DNA from: Ketobacter sp963922875
GTDB taxonomy: Bacteria; Pseudomonadota; Gammaproteobacteria; Pseudomonadales; Ketobacteraceae
Length of the DNA stretch: 64,000 bases
Assembly: GCA_963922875.1 (NCBI GenBank)
Contig: CAWUJH010000001.1
Coordinates: 248,001 to 312,000 of the forward strand
Direction of reading: 5' to 3'
Made by a program: the position numbers and the translations under genes. Shown here piece after piece: positions 36,457 to 45,000 of this stretch. The first letter of the stretch is position 1. Each line of letters starts with the position of its first letter. Under the pieces are notes generated by a model. That model searched no databases. It saw only the letters and a list, made by a program, of their open reading frames with translations, and had not been told where the DNA came from.

Positions 36457-37269
36457 ATGAGAAAAATACGCAACGTATTACTCTTGCTACCCATCTTTTT
36501 TGCCATGAATAGTGGCGCTGAAAGCAATCAGCCATCCGCGAAACAAGTGGAGGCGCTGATCCAGTCCTCAGGCCTGGAGATGCAAATCAATCAAATCCCC
36601 ATGGCACTACAGCAAGCAGGTCGCAGCCAATCCGGCCCGGCCAGTGCCTTTGTTCAACCCTTAATGACAAACTTACTCACGGTTTTTAAACCAGAAGCGA
36701 TGCTGGCTATTTTACGCCAGGATCTGATCAAGCGGCTCGATACTTCTACCCTTCTGGCCGCGCTTAATTGGTATGGTAGCCCCAATGGTAAAGCTGTTAT
36801 CAACGCGCAAAAATCTATTTTACAGCCAGAAATCATGCAAGAAGTTGCTCAGGCATTGGTAAAACAAAATGTAAATATCACCCAGGAACGAACGAATTTG
36901 TTACGAAAGATCTCCGCAAGCACCCATGCAAACGATATTGCGCTGGATATGATGGTTAACATGCAAGCGGCTTTTATGAGTGGCTTATCCACCATGATTG
37001 CACCTGCCCAAGCCCAGTCCTTTGAAGAGCTACGTATATCTTTTGAAAGCAGTAAAGGGGCCATGAAAGCGCAGCTAGAGCAACAACTCTTATTGCAACA
37101 AGCCGTGGTGCTGAAAGATTTATCCGACGACCTCTTAGTTGAATTTTTGGACTTCGCCAATTCAGCCGAAGGCCAGAAACTATTTATGGCCGTCAATGCG
37201 TCACTGAATCACACCTTTCAAACGGTTGCCCGCGACATCCCCAAGGCGATGCAAAGCAGTACGCTTTAG
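36457..37269 (+). CDS. DUF2059 family secreted protein
   Basis: A 270-aa protein with an N-terminal signal peptide (RKIRNVLLLLPIFFAMNSGAES, probable cleavage after GAE or nearby). The C-terminal helical block DLLVEFLDFANSAEGQKLFMA resembles DUF2059. The ribosome-binding site AAAGGGAG lies eight bases before the ATG. It is probably periplasmic. It follows the thioredoxin-fold gene by 25 bp and may be cotranscribed. Function unknown. Confidence 0.75.
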   Translation: MRKIRNVLLLLPIFFAMNSGAESNQPSAKQVEALIQSSGLEMQINQIPMALQQAGRSQSGPASAFVQPLMTNLLTVFKPEAMLAILRQDLIKRLDTSTLLAALNWYGSPNGKAVINAQKSILQPEIMQEVAQALVKQNVNITQERTNLLRKISASTHANDIALDMMVNMQAAFMSGLSTMIAPAQAQSFEELRISFESSKGAMKAQLEQQLLLQQAVVLKDLSDDLLVEFLDFANSAEGQKLFMAVNASLNHTFQTVARDIPKAMQSSTL

Positions 37270-37308
37270 AATACAGCGCTCTACAATTAAACATAATCGC
37301 CAGTGGAA

Positions 37309-37323
37309 GCGCCATGATGGCGC
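37309..37323 (+). terminator. Possible terminator hairpin after DUF2059 gene
   Basis: GCGCC at 37309-37313 pairs with GGCGC at 37319-37323 around the loop ATGAT. Only a mixed ACATTATTTG follows, so the U-tract is poor. It lies 40 bp after the stop codon and upstream of the guanidine operon promoters, where transcription insulation would make sense. Confidence 0.4.
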
Positions 37324-37398
37324 ACATTATTTGCAGCAACTCTTAGCGAGCTCCACCTACTCTCAGTAAGCAAATGTTTTACCAGCATTTTTCAGGCA

Positions 37399-37414
37399 TG
37401 GCACAGTGATTGCT
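37399..37414 (+). promoter_or_regulatory. Sigma54 (RpoN) -24/-12 promoter of the guanidine operon
   Basis: TGGCACAGTGATTGCT matches the consensus TGGCAC-N5-TTGCW at every specified base. The expected transcription start is near 37425, about 125 nt upstream of the guanidine riboswitch and on the correct strand. RpoN promoters commonly serve nitrogen-scavenging operons under NtrC, which fits the downstream genes. I did not find a convincing NtrC dyad upstream in 37270-37398, so the activator is inferred. Confidence 0.7.
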
Positions 37415-37467
37415 GACCAACAACCTGTTGGAAGCGTTATCGAAGAGGACCCAATGGCAATTTGCTA

Positions 37468-37495
37468 TTGACACGACTCGGCTGTAGCATATGAC
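37468..37495 (+). promoter_or_regulatory. Sigma70-type promoter upstream of riboswitch
   Basis: A perfect -35 TTGACA at 37468-37473 is followed after 16 bp by TATGAC at 37490-37495 (four of six matches to TATAAT). Transcription would start near 37502, about 45 nt before the aptamer and downstream of the 5' arm of the long inverted repeat. The -35 box overlaps the end of that arm. Confidence 0.5.
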
Positions 37496-37546
37496 TACCT
37501 ATCAGATAACCTAAAAACTGGTTACTATTAACAGTCTGATTACTAA

Positions 37547-37686
37547 TAGACGGCTAGGGTTCCGATCGTCTTTTTCTTTAGGAATATTTTCGTAAAGAAC
37601 AAGCAACGATGTCTGGACCGAGAGCTGTCGACCTCGCAGGTGTTAACTCTGCGAAGGTTACACGGCGGGATAAAAGCCCGGGAGGC
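37547..37686 (+). ncRNA. Guanidine-I (ykkC) riboswitch
   Basis: The conserved ykkC segments appear in order: CTAGGGTTCCG (37553-37563), GTCTGGACCGAGAG (about 37611-37624) and ACACGGCGGGATAAAAGCCC with GGGAG to about 37684. Pairings supporting the fold are GACGG with CTGTC (outer P1), ATCGT with ACGAT (inner P1), CCT-CGCAG with CTGCG-A-AGG (P2), and GGG with CCC in P3. This class binds guanidinium and turns on expression. The genes downstream form a guanidine import and degradation operon, which agrees with the ligand. Confidence 0.93.
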
Positions 37687-37764
37687 TCACTGCACTACAA
37701 GCAGTGAAAATGGCGAGTTGCCATTGAGTCCTCTATTAAAAATTAAACCGTGAGCCTTTAGGAG
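37683..37764 (+). promoter_or_regulatory. Expression platform of the guanidine riboswitch
   Basis: AGGCTCAC at 37683-37690, the tail of the aptamer, is exactly complementary to GTGAGCCT at 37750-37757. That second arm ends three bases before the Shine-Dalgarno AGGAG (37760-37764) of the first gene. A competing hairpin CACTGC/GCAGTG (37688-37706) shares bases with the first arm. No GC-rich stem followed by a U-run is visible, so translational control or another mechanism is more likely than a classical terminator switch. The pairing is seen; the mechanism is inferred. Confidence 0.55.
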
Positions 37765-37771
37765 ATTAACC

Positions 37772-38902
37772 ATGACTTTTCAGTCAACAGAAAGAACATC
37801 AACAGATAGAACAACAGCAACATCGAAGACAGCATCACACTCTATTCGTCGCCTAACGATTTTTCTCTCCCTCTTAGTGGCCTTACTTGGCAGCAGTCTA
37901 TCCAATAGTCTGTACGCTAAAGACTCCTTTAAAATTTGCTGGTCCATCTATGTAGGCTGGATGCCATGGGACTTTGGTGAACAGTCAGGCATCGTGAAAA
38001 AGTGGGCCGATAAGTACGATATTTCTATCGACGTTGTGCAAATCAATGATTATGTAGAATCCATTAATCAATACACCGCTGGACAATACGATGGTTGCAC
38101 CATGACCAATATGGATGCTCTCACGATTCCAGCAGCCGGTGGTGTTGATAGCACCGCACTCATTGTCGGTGACTTCTCCAATGGCAACGACGGCGTTGTA
38201 TTAAAAGGCAAGAACTCTCTAGATGCCATTAAGGGCCAACAAATTAATCTGGTGGAATTGAGTGTTTCCCATTACTTGCTGGCCCGTGGTTTGGAAACCG
38301 TTGGGCTGGCGGAAAAAGACGTTAAAGTGGTTAACACCTCCGATGCCGATATGGTAGCTGCTTATACCACGGACGATGTGACCGCAGTGGTAACTTGGAA
38401 TCCCTTATTGAGTGAAATCATCAATATGCCAAACAGCCATAAGGTGTTTGACTCCTCGCAGATCCCCGGTGAAATTATCGATCTAATGGTGGTTAACAGC
38501 CGCACGTTAAAAGCCAATCCAAACTTTGGCAAGGCCTTAGTGGGTGCCTGGTATGAAATTATGCAAACTATGGCAGCTAATACGAAAGAATCCGTCGCAG
38601 CTCTAACCATGATGGCTAAAGCATCCGGAACCGACCTTAAAGGTTACAATGCCCAGCTGGATTCAACCAAAATGTTTTATACGGCCAAAGAAGCTGTAGA
38701 CTTTGTAAACAGCACAAAACTTAAAACCACTATGAAATACGTGGCAGAATTCTCCTTTGCTCACGGCATCCTCGGTGAGGGCGCATCCGATGCCACCTTT
38801 ATTGGTATTGAAACCCCTTCAGGCGTTTATGGTGACAGCAAAAATATCCAATTACGATTTGATCCCACTTATATGCAAATGGCTGTGGACAATAAGCTTT
38901 AA
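37772..38902 (+). CDS. Guanidine ABC transporter substrate-binding protein
   Basis: A 376-aa periplasmic binding protein of the SsuA/TauA/NMT1-like type that accompanies 'urea carboxylase' operons. A long N-region (basic SIRRLTIF) precedes the signal-peptide core LSLLVALLGSSLSNSLYA. The mature protein starts near KDSFKICWSIYVGWMPW. It has the usual binding-protein blocks (GQYDGCTMTNMDAL, AVVTWNPLL). Start ATG with AGGAG seven bases upstream. It is the first gene under the guanidine-I riboswitch, so guanidine is the likely ligand; annotation databases usually call it a urea-carboxylase-associated transporter. Confidence 0.88.
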   Translation: MTFQSTERTSTDRTTATSKTASHSIRRLTIFLSLLVALLGSSLSNSLYAKDSFKICWSIYVGWMPWDFGEQSGIVKKWADKYDISIDVVQINDYVESINQYTAGQYDGCTMTNMDALTIPAAGGVDSTALIVGDFSNGNDGVVLKGKNSLDAIKGQQINLVELSVSHYLLARGLETVGLAEKDVKVVNTSDADMVAAYTTDDVTAVVTWNPLLSEIINMPNSHKVFDSSQIPGEIIDLMVVNSRTLKANPNFGKALVGAWYEIMQTMAANTKESVAALTMMAKASGTDLKGYNAQLDSTKMFYTAKEAVDFVNSTKLKTTMKYVAEFSFAHGILGEGASDATFIGIETPSGVYGDSKNIQLRFDPTYMQMAVDNKL

Positions 38903-38913
38903 ACACCCTACTC

Positions 38914-38983
38914 AGAGTGGTACGTGAATTCAGCTACCTAGTGACTACGCACCACTCTACTTCGTATAAAGTAATGTCTTTAT
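38914..38983 (+). promoter_or_regulatory. Two stem-loops between binding-protein and permease genes
   Basis: AGAGTGGT at 38914-38921 pairs with ACCACTCT at 38951-38958, and the stem continues past one mismatch with CGTG. A second hairpin is ATAAAG (38966-38971) with CTTTAT (38978-38983). They fill the 95-bp gap before the permease gene. Such intercistronic stems often protect the binding-protein mRNA and lower downstream expression; that role is inference here. Confidence 0.55.
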
Positions 38984-38997
38984 AGTGGAACGCCATT

Positions 38998-39816
38998 ATG
39001 AAAAAACTAATCAATCTCAATCCCAGTAAACCTGTACTTTGGATGCTCGGTATTGCACCCTTTGTTTTATTGTTATTCTTATATATTGGAGCCTCCAATC
39101 AACGCTTGGCGGAAAATCCAAATGACAAGTTGTTACCGGCTTTTTCCAGTTTTGGTGATGCCATATCACGCTTGGCATTGGAACCCAGCAAACGTAGCGG
39201 CGAATATATCTTTTGGCAGGATACCAGCAGCAGCCTAAAACGTTTGAGTATCGGTGTTGGTATTAGCGCATTGATCGCGCTGATTTTCGGTATCCTAAAC
39301 GGTGCCATACCCTTTGTACGCGCTAATTTGTCACCACTGATTACTGTTATCTCGCTCATTCCACCCATGGCCATACTGCCGGTGCTATTTATCGTTTTTG
39401 GCTTGGGTGAGTTGGCCAAAGTGGTTTTAATCGCCATTGGTATAACTCCCTTCCTGATACGGGATATGCAGCAGCGGGTGCTTGAGATCCCCCAGGAACA
39501 ACTGATTAAAGCCCAGACTCTCGGCGCTAATACCTGGCAAATCATTGTGCGGGTTATCTTTCCTCAAATAATGCCACGCCTGCTTGATAGCGTGCGCTTA
39601 TCACTGTGCTCCGCCTGGCTGTTTTTAATTGCCGCTGAAGCCATTGCCTCTACCGACGGACTGGGATATCGAATCTTTCTGGTGCGGCGCTATCTGGCAA
39701 TGGATGTCATCCTTCCCTATGTACTCTGGATCACCCTTCTGGCCTTTGCATTAGATTATTTATTGCGGCTGCTTTCCCAACGGCTCTACCCCTGGTTTCA
39801 CGCCCAAAACGCTTGA
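38998..39816 (+). CDS. Guanidine ABC transporter permease
   Basis: A 272-aa inner-membrane permease of the SsuC/TauC type with about six transmembrane helices. The cytoplasmic EAA loop is RVLEIPQEQLIKAQTLGANTWQIIVRVIFPQIMPRL shortened around EQLIKAQTLGANTWQ. The N-terminal helix lies at about residues 13-28. It is followed by the ATPase gene 10 bp later. The riboswitch and neighbours imply guanidine import rather than sulfonates. Confidence 0.9.
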   Translation: MKKLINLNPSKPVLWMLGIAPFVLLLFLYIGASNQRLAENPNDKLLPAFSSFGDAISRLALEPSKRSGEYIFWQDTSSSLKRLSIGVGISALIALIFGILNGAIPFVRANLSPLITVISLIPPMAILPVLFIVFGLGELAKVVLIAIGITPFLIRDMQQRVLEIPQEQLIKAQTLGANTWQIIVRVIFPQIMPRLLDSVRLSLCSAWLFLIAAEAIASTDGLGYRIFLVRRYLAMDVILPYVLWITLLAFALDYLLRLLSQRLYPWFHAQNA

Positions 39817-39826
39817 GGAATTGACG

Positions 39827-40612
39827 ATGAGTTATATACATATTGATAACGTGTGGAAAGAATATGGCGATCAGGTGGTGTTAGAAAGAATCAATGCCAA
39901 AGTGGAAGAAGGTGAATTTATCACTATTGTCGGTGCTTCTGGCTGTGGCAAAACCTCGTTTCTAAAAATGTTGTTAGGCACTGAATCACCGTCTCGCGGC
40001 AATATCAGTGTACAGGGTCATATTCTAGCTGACGAACCCGATGCCGAACGTGGCATTGTTTTTCAACGCTACTCGGTTTTTCCGCATCTAACGGTTTTAC
40101 AAAATGTGATGCTGGCGCGGGAATTCGAACAGAGCAAACTAGTGGCACGGCTTTTTGGACACAAGAAAAAAGTCGTCAAAGAACAAGCACTGGAAATGAT
40201 CGAGGCCGTAGGTCTGACACCCGCCATTAACAAGTATCCCCATGAGTTATCCGGGGGTATGCAACAACGTTTAGCCATTGCCCAGGCCCTCATCAAAAAG
40301 CCCAGAATTTTATTACTGGATGAACCTTTTGGCGCTTTGGATCCCGGTATTCGAGCCGATATGCACCAGTTGGTACTGCGCTTGTGGCGGCAATACAAAT
40401 TAACTGTTTTCATGATTACCCATGACATCAAAGAGGGTTTCTATTTGGGCACCCGCCTTTGGGTCTTTGACAAAGTACGCCTCGACCCGCAAGCACCTAA
40501 TGCGTTTGGTGCCCGAATTACTTATGATTTCCCTGTGGGAAAAGTCGATGCCGATGCCTGTCTGGAAATTGATTCTGCCATTAATCAATCAAACCAGGCA
40601 GCTATGGCTTAA
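39827..40612 (+). CDS. Guanidine ABC transporter ATP-binding protein
   Basis: A 261-aa ABC ATPase. Walker A is GASGCGKTS, the signature is LSGGMQQRLAIAQAL, Walker B is ILLLDEPFGALD, and the switch histidine is in MITHDIKEG. The ATG at 39827 is preferred over an upstream TTG at 39821 because GAGGAA lies seven bases before it. It completes the importer whose other parts precede it. Confidence 0.92.
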   Translation: MSYIHIDNVWKEYGDQVVLERINAKVEEGEFITIVGASGCGKTSFLKMLLGTESPSRGNISVQGHILADEPDAERGIVFQRYSVFPHLTVLQNVMLAREFEQSKLVARLFGHKKKVVKEQALEMIEAVGLTPAINKYPHELSGGMQQRLAIAQALIKKPRILLLDEPFGALDPGIRADMHQLVLRLWRQYKLTVFMITHDIKEGFYLGTRLWVFDKVRLDPQAPNAFGARITYDFPVGKVDADACLEIDSAINQSNQAAMA

Positions 40613-40627
40613 AAAATTAAGGAGCTC

Positions 40628-41347
40628 ATGATGAACGACGCGTTTTATCAATACACTATGCCGGGTGCTGCCCACTGGTCCTTACGAGTTAAACGGGGCA
40701 CTAACTTAAGAATCACTGACGTGGAAGGCGGGGCTAATGTCGGTATGCTTTTTTACAACCCAGAAGATTTGCTGGAAAAATATAATGCACCAGACACCTT
40801 GAAGAGTCAGCACACTTTCAAGCTAACTCGGGGCAATTGCCTGTATTCCGATATGGGGCGCATTTTTTGTTCCATCATTGGCGATACTTTCGGCTGGCAT
40901 GAAACCGTATGCGGCAATATTCATAAAAAACAAGTGAAAGAAAAGTGGGGCGAAAAATCCTATCAGGAGGCGCACAATCTTTGGCACCAAAACGGCTATG
41001 ACAGTTTCTTGGTTGAGCTAGCCAAATATGGCTTAAACAACCGGGATATGGCCGCCAATGTTAATTGGTTTAGCAAAGTTATCACTGATGATGAGGGCAA
41101 CTTGTCCTTGGACACCAGCGCAGCAAAAGCCGGTACTCAGGTATCACTACGCTTTGAAATGGATACCCTAGTGATTATGCACACTTGCCCTCACCCGCTG
41201 AGTTGTGCCGAAGCCTATCCTTACAAACCTGTCCTTATAGAGCTTATGGCAGCAGACGAAGTCGCCGAAGATGACTACTGCATGAATTTCCGCCCCGAAA
41301 ATCGTCGCGGATTCGAAAATAACCAACTCTATTATTTGGCACGCTAA
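40628..41347 (+). CDS. Carboxyguanidine deiminase subunit (DUF1989, UAAP family)
   Basis: A 239-aa DUF1989 protein, formerly 'urea carboxylase-associated protein'. This pair of proteins is now known as CgdAB, which removes ammonia from carboxyguanidine to give allophanate. Conserved motifs are DVEGGANVGMLFYNPED, FCSIIGDTFGWHETVCGNIH and the Cys/His block MHTCPHPLSCAEAYP, which probably contribute to metal binding. Tandem ATGs at 40628 and 40631 follow GGAG; the second has the better spacing. A paralogous subunit is encoded next, 16 bp later. Confidence 0.88.
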   Translation: MMNDAFYQYTMPGAAHWSLRVKRGTNLRITDVEGGANVGMLFYNPEDLLEKYNAPDTLKSQHTFKLTRGNCLYSDMGRIFCSIIGDTFGWHETVCGNIHKKQVKEKWGEKSYQEAHNLWHQNGYDSFLVELAKYGLNNRDMAANVNWFSKVITDDEGNLSLDTSAAKAGTQVSLRFEMDTLVIMHTCPHPLSCAEAYPYKPVLIELMAADEVAEDDYCMNFRPENRRGFENNQLYYLAR

Positions 41348-41363
41348 CCCAGGAGTATATACC

Positions 41364-42005
41364 GTGATTTTAGCCAGTGAACGTCATGCCGAACAGGCTA
41401 CCTATCGCCAGGTAGTGGCTGCCGGTGACTACTTTCTAAAAACCGTTGCCAAAGGTCACACCTTCCGTATCCTGGATCTGGAAGGGAATCAGGCCGCTGA
41501 CACCTTATTTTATAACGCTAATGACGTGAGCGAGCGTTACAGTGCTATGGATACAATTCGTGAACAAGGCAATGTTTATCTCACAGCCGGAACCAAGTTA
41601 CTGTCCGACCGTGGCAACGAAATGCTCACCATTGTTGCGGACACCTGCGGCCGCCATGATACCTTGGGTGGTGCCTGCGCCACTGAAAGCAACACCGTGC
41701 GTTACGCGTTGGATAAGCGCTGCATGCACGCCTGTCGTGATAGCTGGATGCTGGCCATCGCTGAGCACGAGTCTCTGGGATTAAGCAAACGGGACATTAC
41801 TCATAACATTAATTTTTTTATGAATGTACCGGTTACCGCTGAAGGTGGGCTTACTTTTGAGGATGGCATTTCCGGAGCGGGAAAATACGTGGAAATGACC
41901 ACGGCCATGGATGTTATCGTGCTTATTTCCAACTGCCCACAATTGAATAATCCCTGCAACGGTTATAACCCTACGCCTATTGAAATTTTGGTGTGGGAAA
42001 ACTAA
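41364..42005 (+). CDS. Carboxyguanidine deiminase subunit (DUF1989, UAAP family)
   Basis: A 213-aa DUF1989 protein paralogous to the preceding gene product; together they form the CgdAB-type deiminase. Shared motifs are DLEGNQAADTLFYNAND, IVADTCGRHDTLGGACATESN and the C-terminal NCPQLNNPCNGYNPTPIE. The start is GTG with AGGAG ten bases upstream. The cysteines in both subunits are placed at equivalent positions, suggesting a shared metal site. Confidence 0.88.
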   Translation: MILASERHAEQATYRQVVAAGDYFLKTVAKGHTFRILDLEGNQAADTLFYNANDVSERYSAMDTIREQGNVYLTAGTKLLSDRGNEMLTIVADTCGRHDTLGGACATESNTVRYALDKRCMHACRDSWMLAIAEHESLGLSKRDITHNINFFMNVPVTAEGGLTFEDGISGAGKYVEMTTAMDVIVLISNCPQLNNPCNGYNPTPIEILVWEN

Positions 42006-42030
42006 ATCAACGCTGAATTCTAAACACCCC

Positions 42031-42078
42031 TGAATCAGGACCGACCTGATTCATAAAACCAGTAACGGGACGGCCCGT
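42031..42078 (+). promoter_or_regulatory. Two perfect hairpins before the guanidine carboxylase gene
   Basis: TGAATCAGG (42031-42039) pairs with CCTGATTCA (42045-42053), a nine-base-pair stem with a five-base loop. ACGGG (42065-42069) pairs with CCCGT (42074-42078) around the loop ACGG. No U-run follows either, so they are not standard terminators. They fill the 86-bp gap before the 3.6-kb carboxylase gene and may tune mRNA processing or expression. Confidence 0.55.
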
Positions 42079-42091
42079 ATGAGAAGCGACA

Positions 42092-45000
42092 ATGTTTAAC
42101 AAAGTGTTAATCGCCAACCGTGGCGCCATTGCAGTTCGCATCATCCGAACGCTCAAACAAATGGGTATCCAATCTGTTGCCGTGTATGCAGAAGCGGATA
42201 AGGATTCACTCCATGTACTTCACGCTGACGAGGCCTATAGCTTAGGCGAAGGTGGAGCCACCGAAACCTATCTTAACCAACAAAAACTCATGGCGCTAAT
42301 GCAGGAACAGCAAATCGATGCGGTCCATCCTGGCTATGGCTTTTTAAGTGAGAACCCACAGTTTGTGGAATTCTGCGAAGCGAACAATATCGCTTTTATC
42401 GGCCCTACTGCAGATCAAATGCGCAGTTTTGGTCTGAAACATACCGCTAGAGATATCGCCCAGAAAAATCATGTCCCCTTGTTACCGGGCACAGATTTAT
42501 TGTACTCACTGGAAGAAGCTATCAGTGCCGCTGCCGCCATCGGCTATCCCGTGATTCTAAAAAGCACGGCGGGTGGCGGCGGTATTGGTATGCAAATGTG
42601 TCAGACTGAGCAACAACTGCAAAACAGTTACGCCAGCGTCAAGCGCCTAAGTGCCAACAACTTTAGTAACGATGGCGTGTTTATTGAAAAATATATTACC
42701 CGTGCACGGCATATTGAGGTGCAGGTGTTTGGTGATGGTAATGGCGTTGCTGTGGCCCTCGGAGAAAGGGATTGCTCCGCTCAACGACGCCATCAAAAAG
42801 TACTGGAAGAAACACCCGCACCGAATCTCAGTGATAATTTGCGCCAGACCTTGCACGAAACAGCACAGCGCTTAGTCGCTGCAGTGGCTTATCGCAATGC
42901 CGGTACCGTGGAGTTTATTTTCGACGATGCCACTCAAGAATTTTATTTTCTTGAGGTGAATACTCGGCTGCAAGTGGAACACGGCGTGACCGAACAAGTG
43001 TATGGCGTGGATTTAGTGGAATGGATGGTACGCTTGGCCGCTGGCGAGTTGGAAGATTTAAACCAGCGTGCCGCCCAGCTCAGCCCTCAGGGTCACGCTA
43101 TTCAGGCCCGGATCTATGCAGAAAATCCCTTCAAAGATTTTCAACCTTGTGCGGGATTATTAGCGGTTACCCAATGGCCTGAGCAAAAGGCCAAAACCCT
43201 GCGCATTGATCATTGGATTAGTCCGGGTCTTGAAGTGTCAGCACGCTTCGATCCTTTACTGGCAAAAATGATTGCCTGGGCACCCAGTCGCAATGAAGCC
43301 ATTGCTGAACTTAGCAGCGCCCTCGCAGAAACCACGCTGCAGGGCATCGAAACCAACAAATACTATATTGAAGCGGTACTGCAAACCGAAGCTTTTAAAC
43401 ACGGCACCTTGCATACTCGCTACTTGAATGATTTCCGTTATGACTCCCACACGATTGAAGTATTGTCTCCAGGAACTCAAACCACTATTCAGGATTACCC
43501 AGGTAGGGTGGGTTACTGGGATGTTGGGGTGCCACCTTCAGGACCTTTTGATAATTATTCGTTTCGCCTCGGCAATAAAATTGTTGGCAATTCGGCTTCG
43601 GCAGCGGGATTGGAAATCACCTTAAACGGCCCTAAGCTGCAATTTAACACAGCAACCACCATTGCCATCGTGGGCGCGCCCATTGATGCCCAGCTAGACG
43701 GCGTGGAACTGTCATTATGGCAGCGCCATAATGTGGAGGCTGGTCAGGTATTAACCCTTGGTAAGATCACGACCGCCGGAGCCCGAGCCTACCTTATGGT
43801 AGCGGGTGGCATCGAGGGCAATTGTTATCTGGATTCTCAATCCACCTTCACACTGGGACAATTTGGCGGCTTTAGTGGCCGGGTACTGCGTACCGGCGAC
43901 GTGTTGCATTTATCCGCTACAGAGCAGGCTTTTGCCGGTGCTGATAACCACTCTGCACCGATTGCTCCGGGGATTCTGCCCGCCATCCAAAACCAGTGGC
44001 AACTGCGGGTTATTTATGGCCCTCATGGCGCACCAGACTTTTTTACGCCGGATGATATCGAAATGTTTTTTTCCCAGCAGTGGGAAGTGCACTACAACTC
44101 CAGTCGCACCGGCGTACGCTTAATCGGCCCCAAGCCACAGTGGGCTCGGGCTTCTGGCGGCGAAGCGGGTATGCATCCGTCGAATATTCATGACAATGCC
44201 TACGCCATTGGTACCGTAGACTTTACCGGAGACATGCCTGTTATCCTGGGACCCGATGGCCCTTCCCTGGGTGGCTTTGTGTGCCCGGCTACCGTGATCA
44301 GTGCCGACCTCTGGAAGCTTGGTCAATTACGGGCGGGGGATAAAATTCAATTCGTTCCCGTGACCCAGGCCAGCGCCAAAGCCATTGAGCAGCAGCAACT
44401 GGCTCAGATTGAAACTTTACAACAACAACCAGAATTTACCCCCAGTGTTTGTCCTATTGCGGAACTCAATGCCATTCACAGCGAACAGGATGACATTGTG
44501 TATCGGGCCGCTGGCGACAAATATTTACTGGTGGAATTTGGGCCCCAACAACTGGATATTCGGTTACGGTTTCGAGTGCATGCCTTAATGTTATGGCTGC
44601 AGGAGCACATCGAACTTGACCCACAACTCGATGCCATTCAGGAACTGACGCCCGGTATTCGCTCGCTACAGATTCACTATGATAATTTGCGTTTATCTTT
44701 GGATTCACTGGTGGTAATTCTTAATGGTGCCCATCAAGAGTTAATGAGTCGTGAAACTCTGGAAGTCTCTTCCCGCGTGGTGTATTTGCCCTTGAGTTGG
44801 GATGACCCCGCCTGTCAATTGGCGGTGCAAAAATACGAACAGTCGGTGCGTAAAAATGCCCCCTGGTGCCCTAGTAATATTGAGTTCATTCGTCGGATTA
44901 ATGGACTCGACAGTATCCAGGCGGTGAAAGACATCGTATTCAATGCTCGCTATGTGGTGATGGGGCTGGGTGATGTCTATTTGGGCGCACCGGTGGCTAC

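Larger units (their letters stand above)
37444..37734 (+). repeat. Long-range 26-nt inverted repeat enclosing the riboswitch
   Basis: The arm 37444-37469 (starts AGAGGACCCAATGGCAA) is complementary to 37709-37734 (ends TTGCCATTGAGTCCTCT). Of 26 positions, 22 are Watson-Crick pairs, three are G-U wobbles (37461, 37463, 37466) and one is a C-A mismatch (37451). The loop of about 239 nt contains a sigma70-type promoter and the whole guanidine-I aptamer. Each arm can also fold locally: 37452-37470 (CAATGGC with GCTATTG) and 37709-37725 (AATGGC with GCCATT). The alternatives exclude each other. Confidence 0.85.

Noticed and set aside
37312..37336. Weak NtrC-like dyad (CGCAC...TTGCA) upstream of the sigma54 promoter
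   Set aside because: The half-site spacing is wrong for NtrC, and the sequence overlaps the hairpin after the DUF2059 gene.
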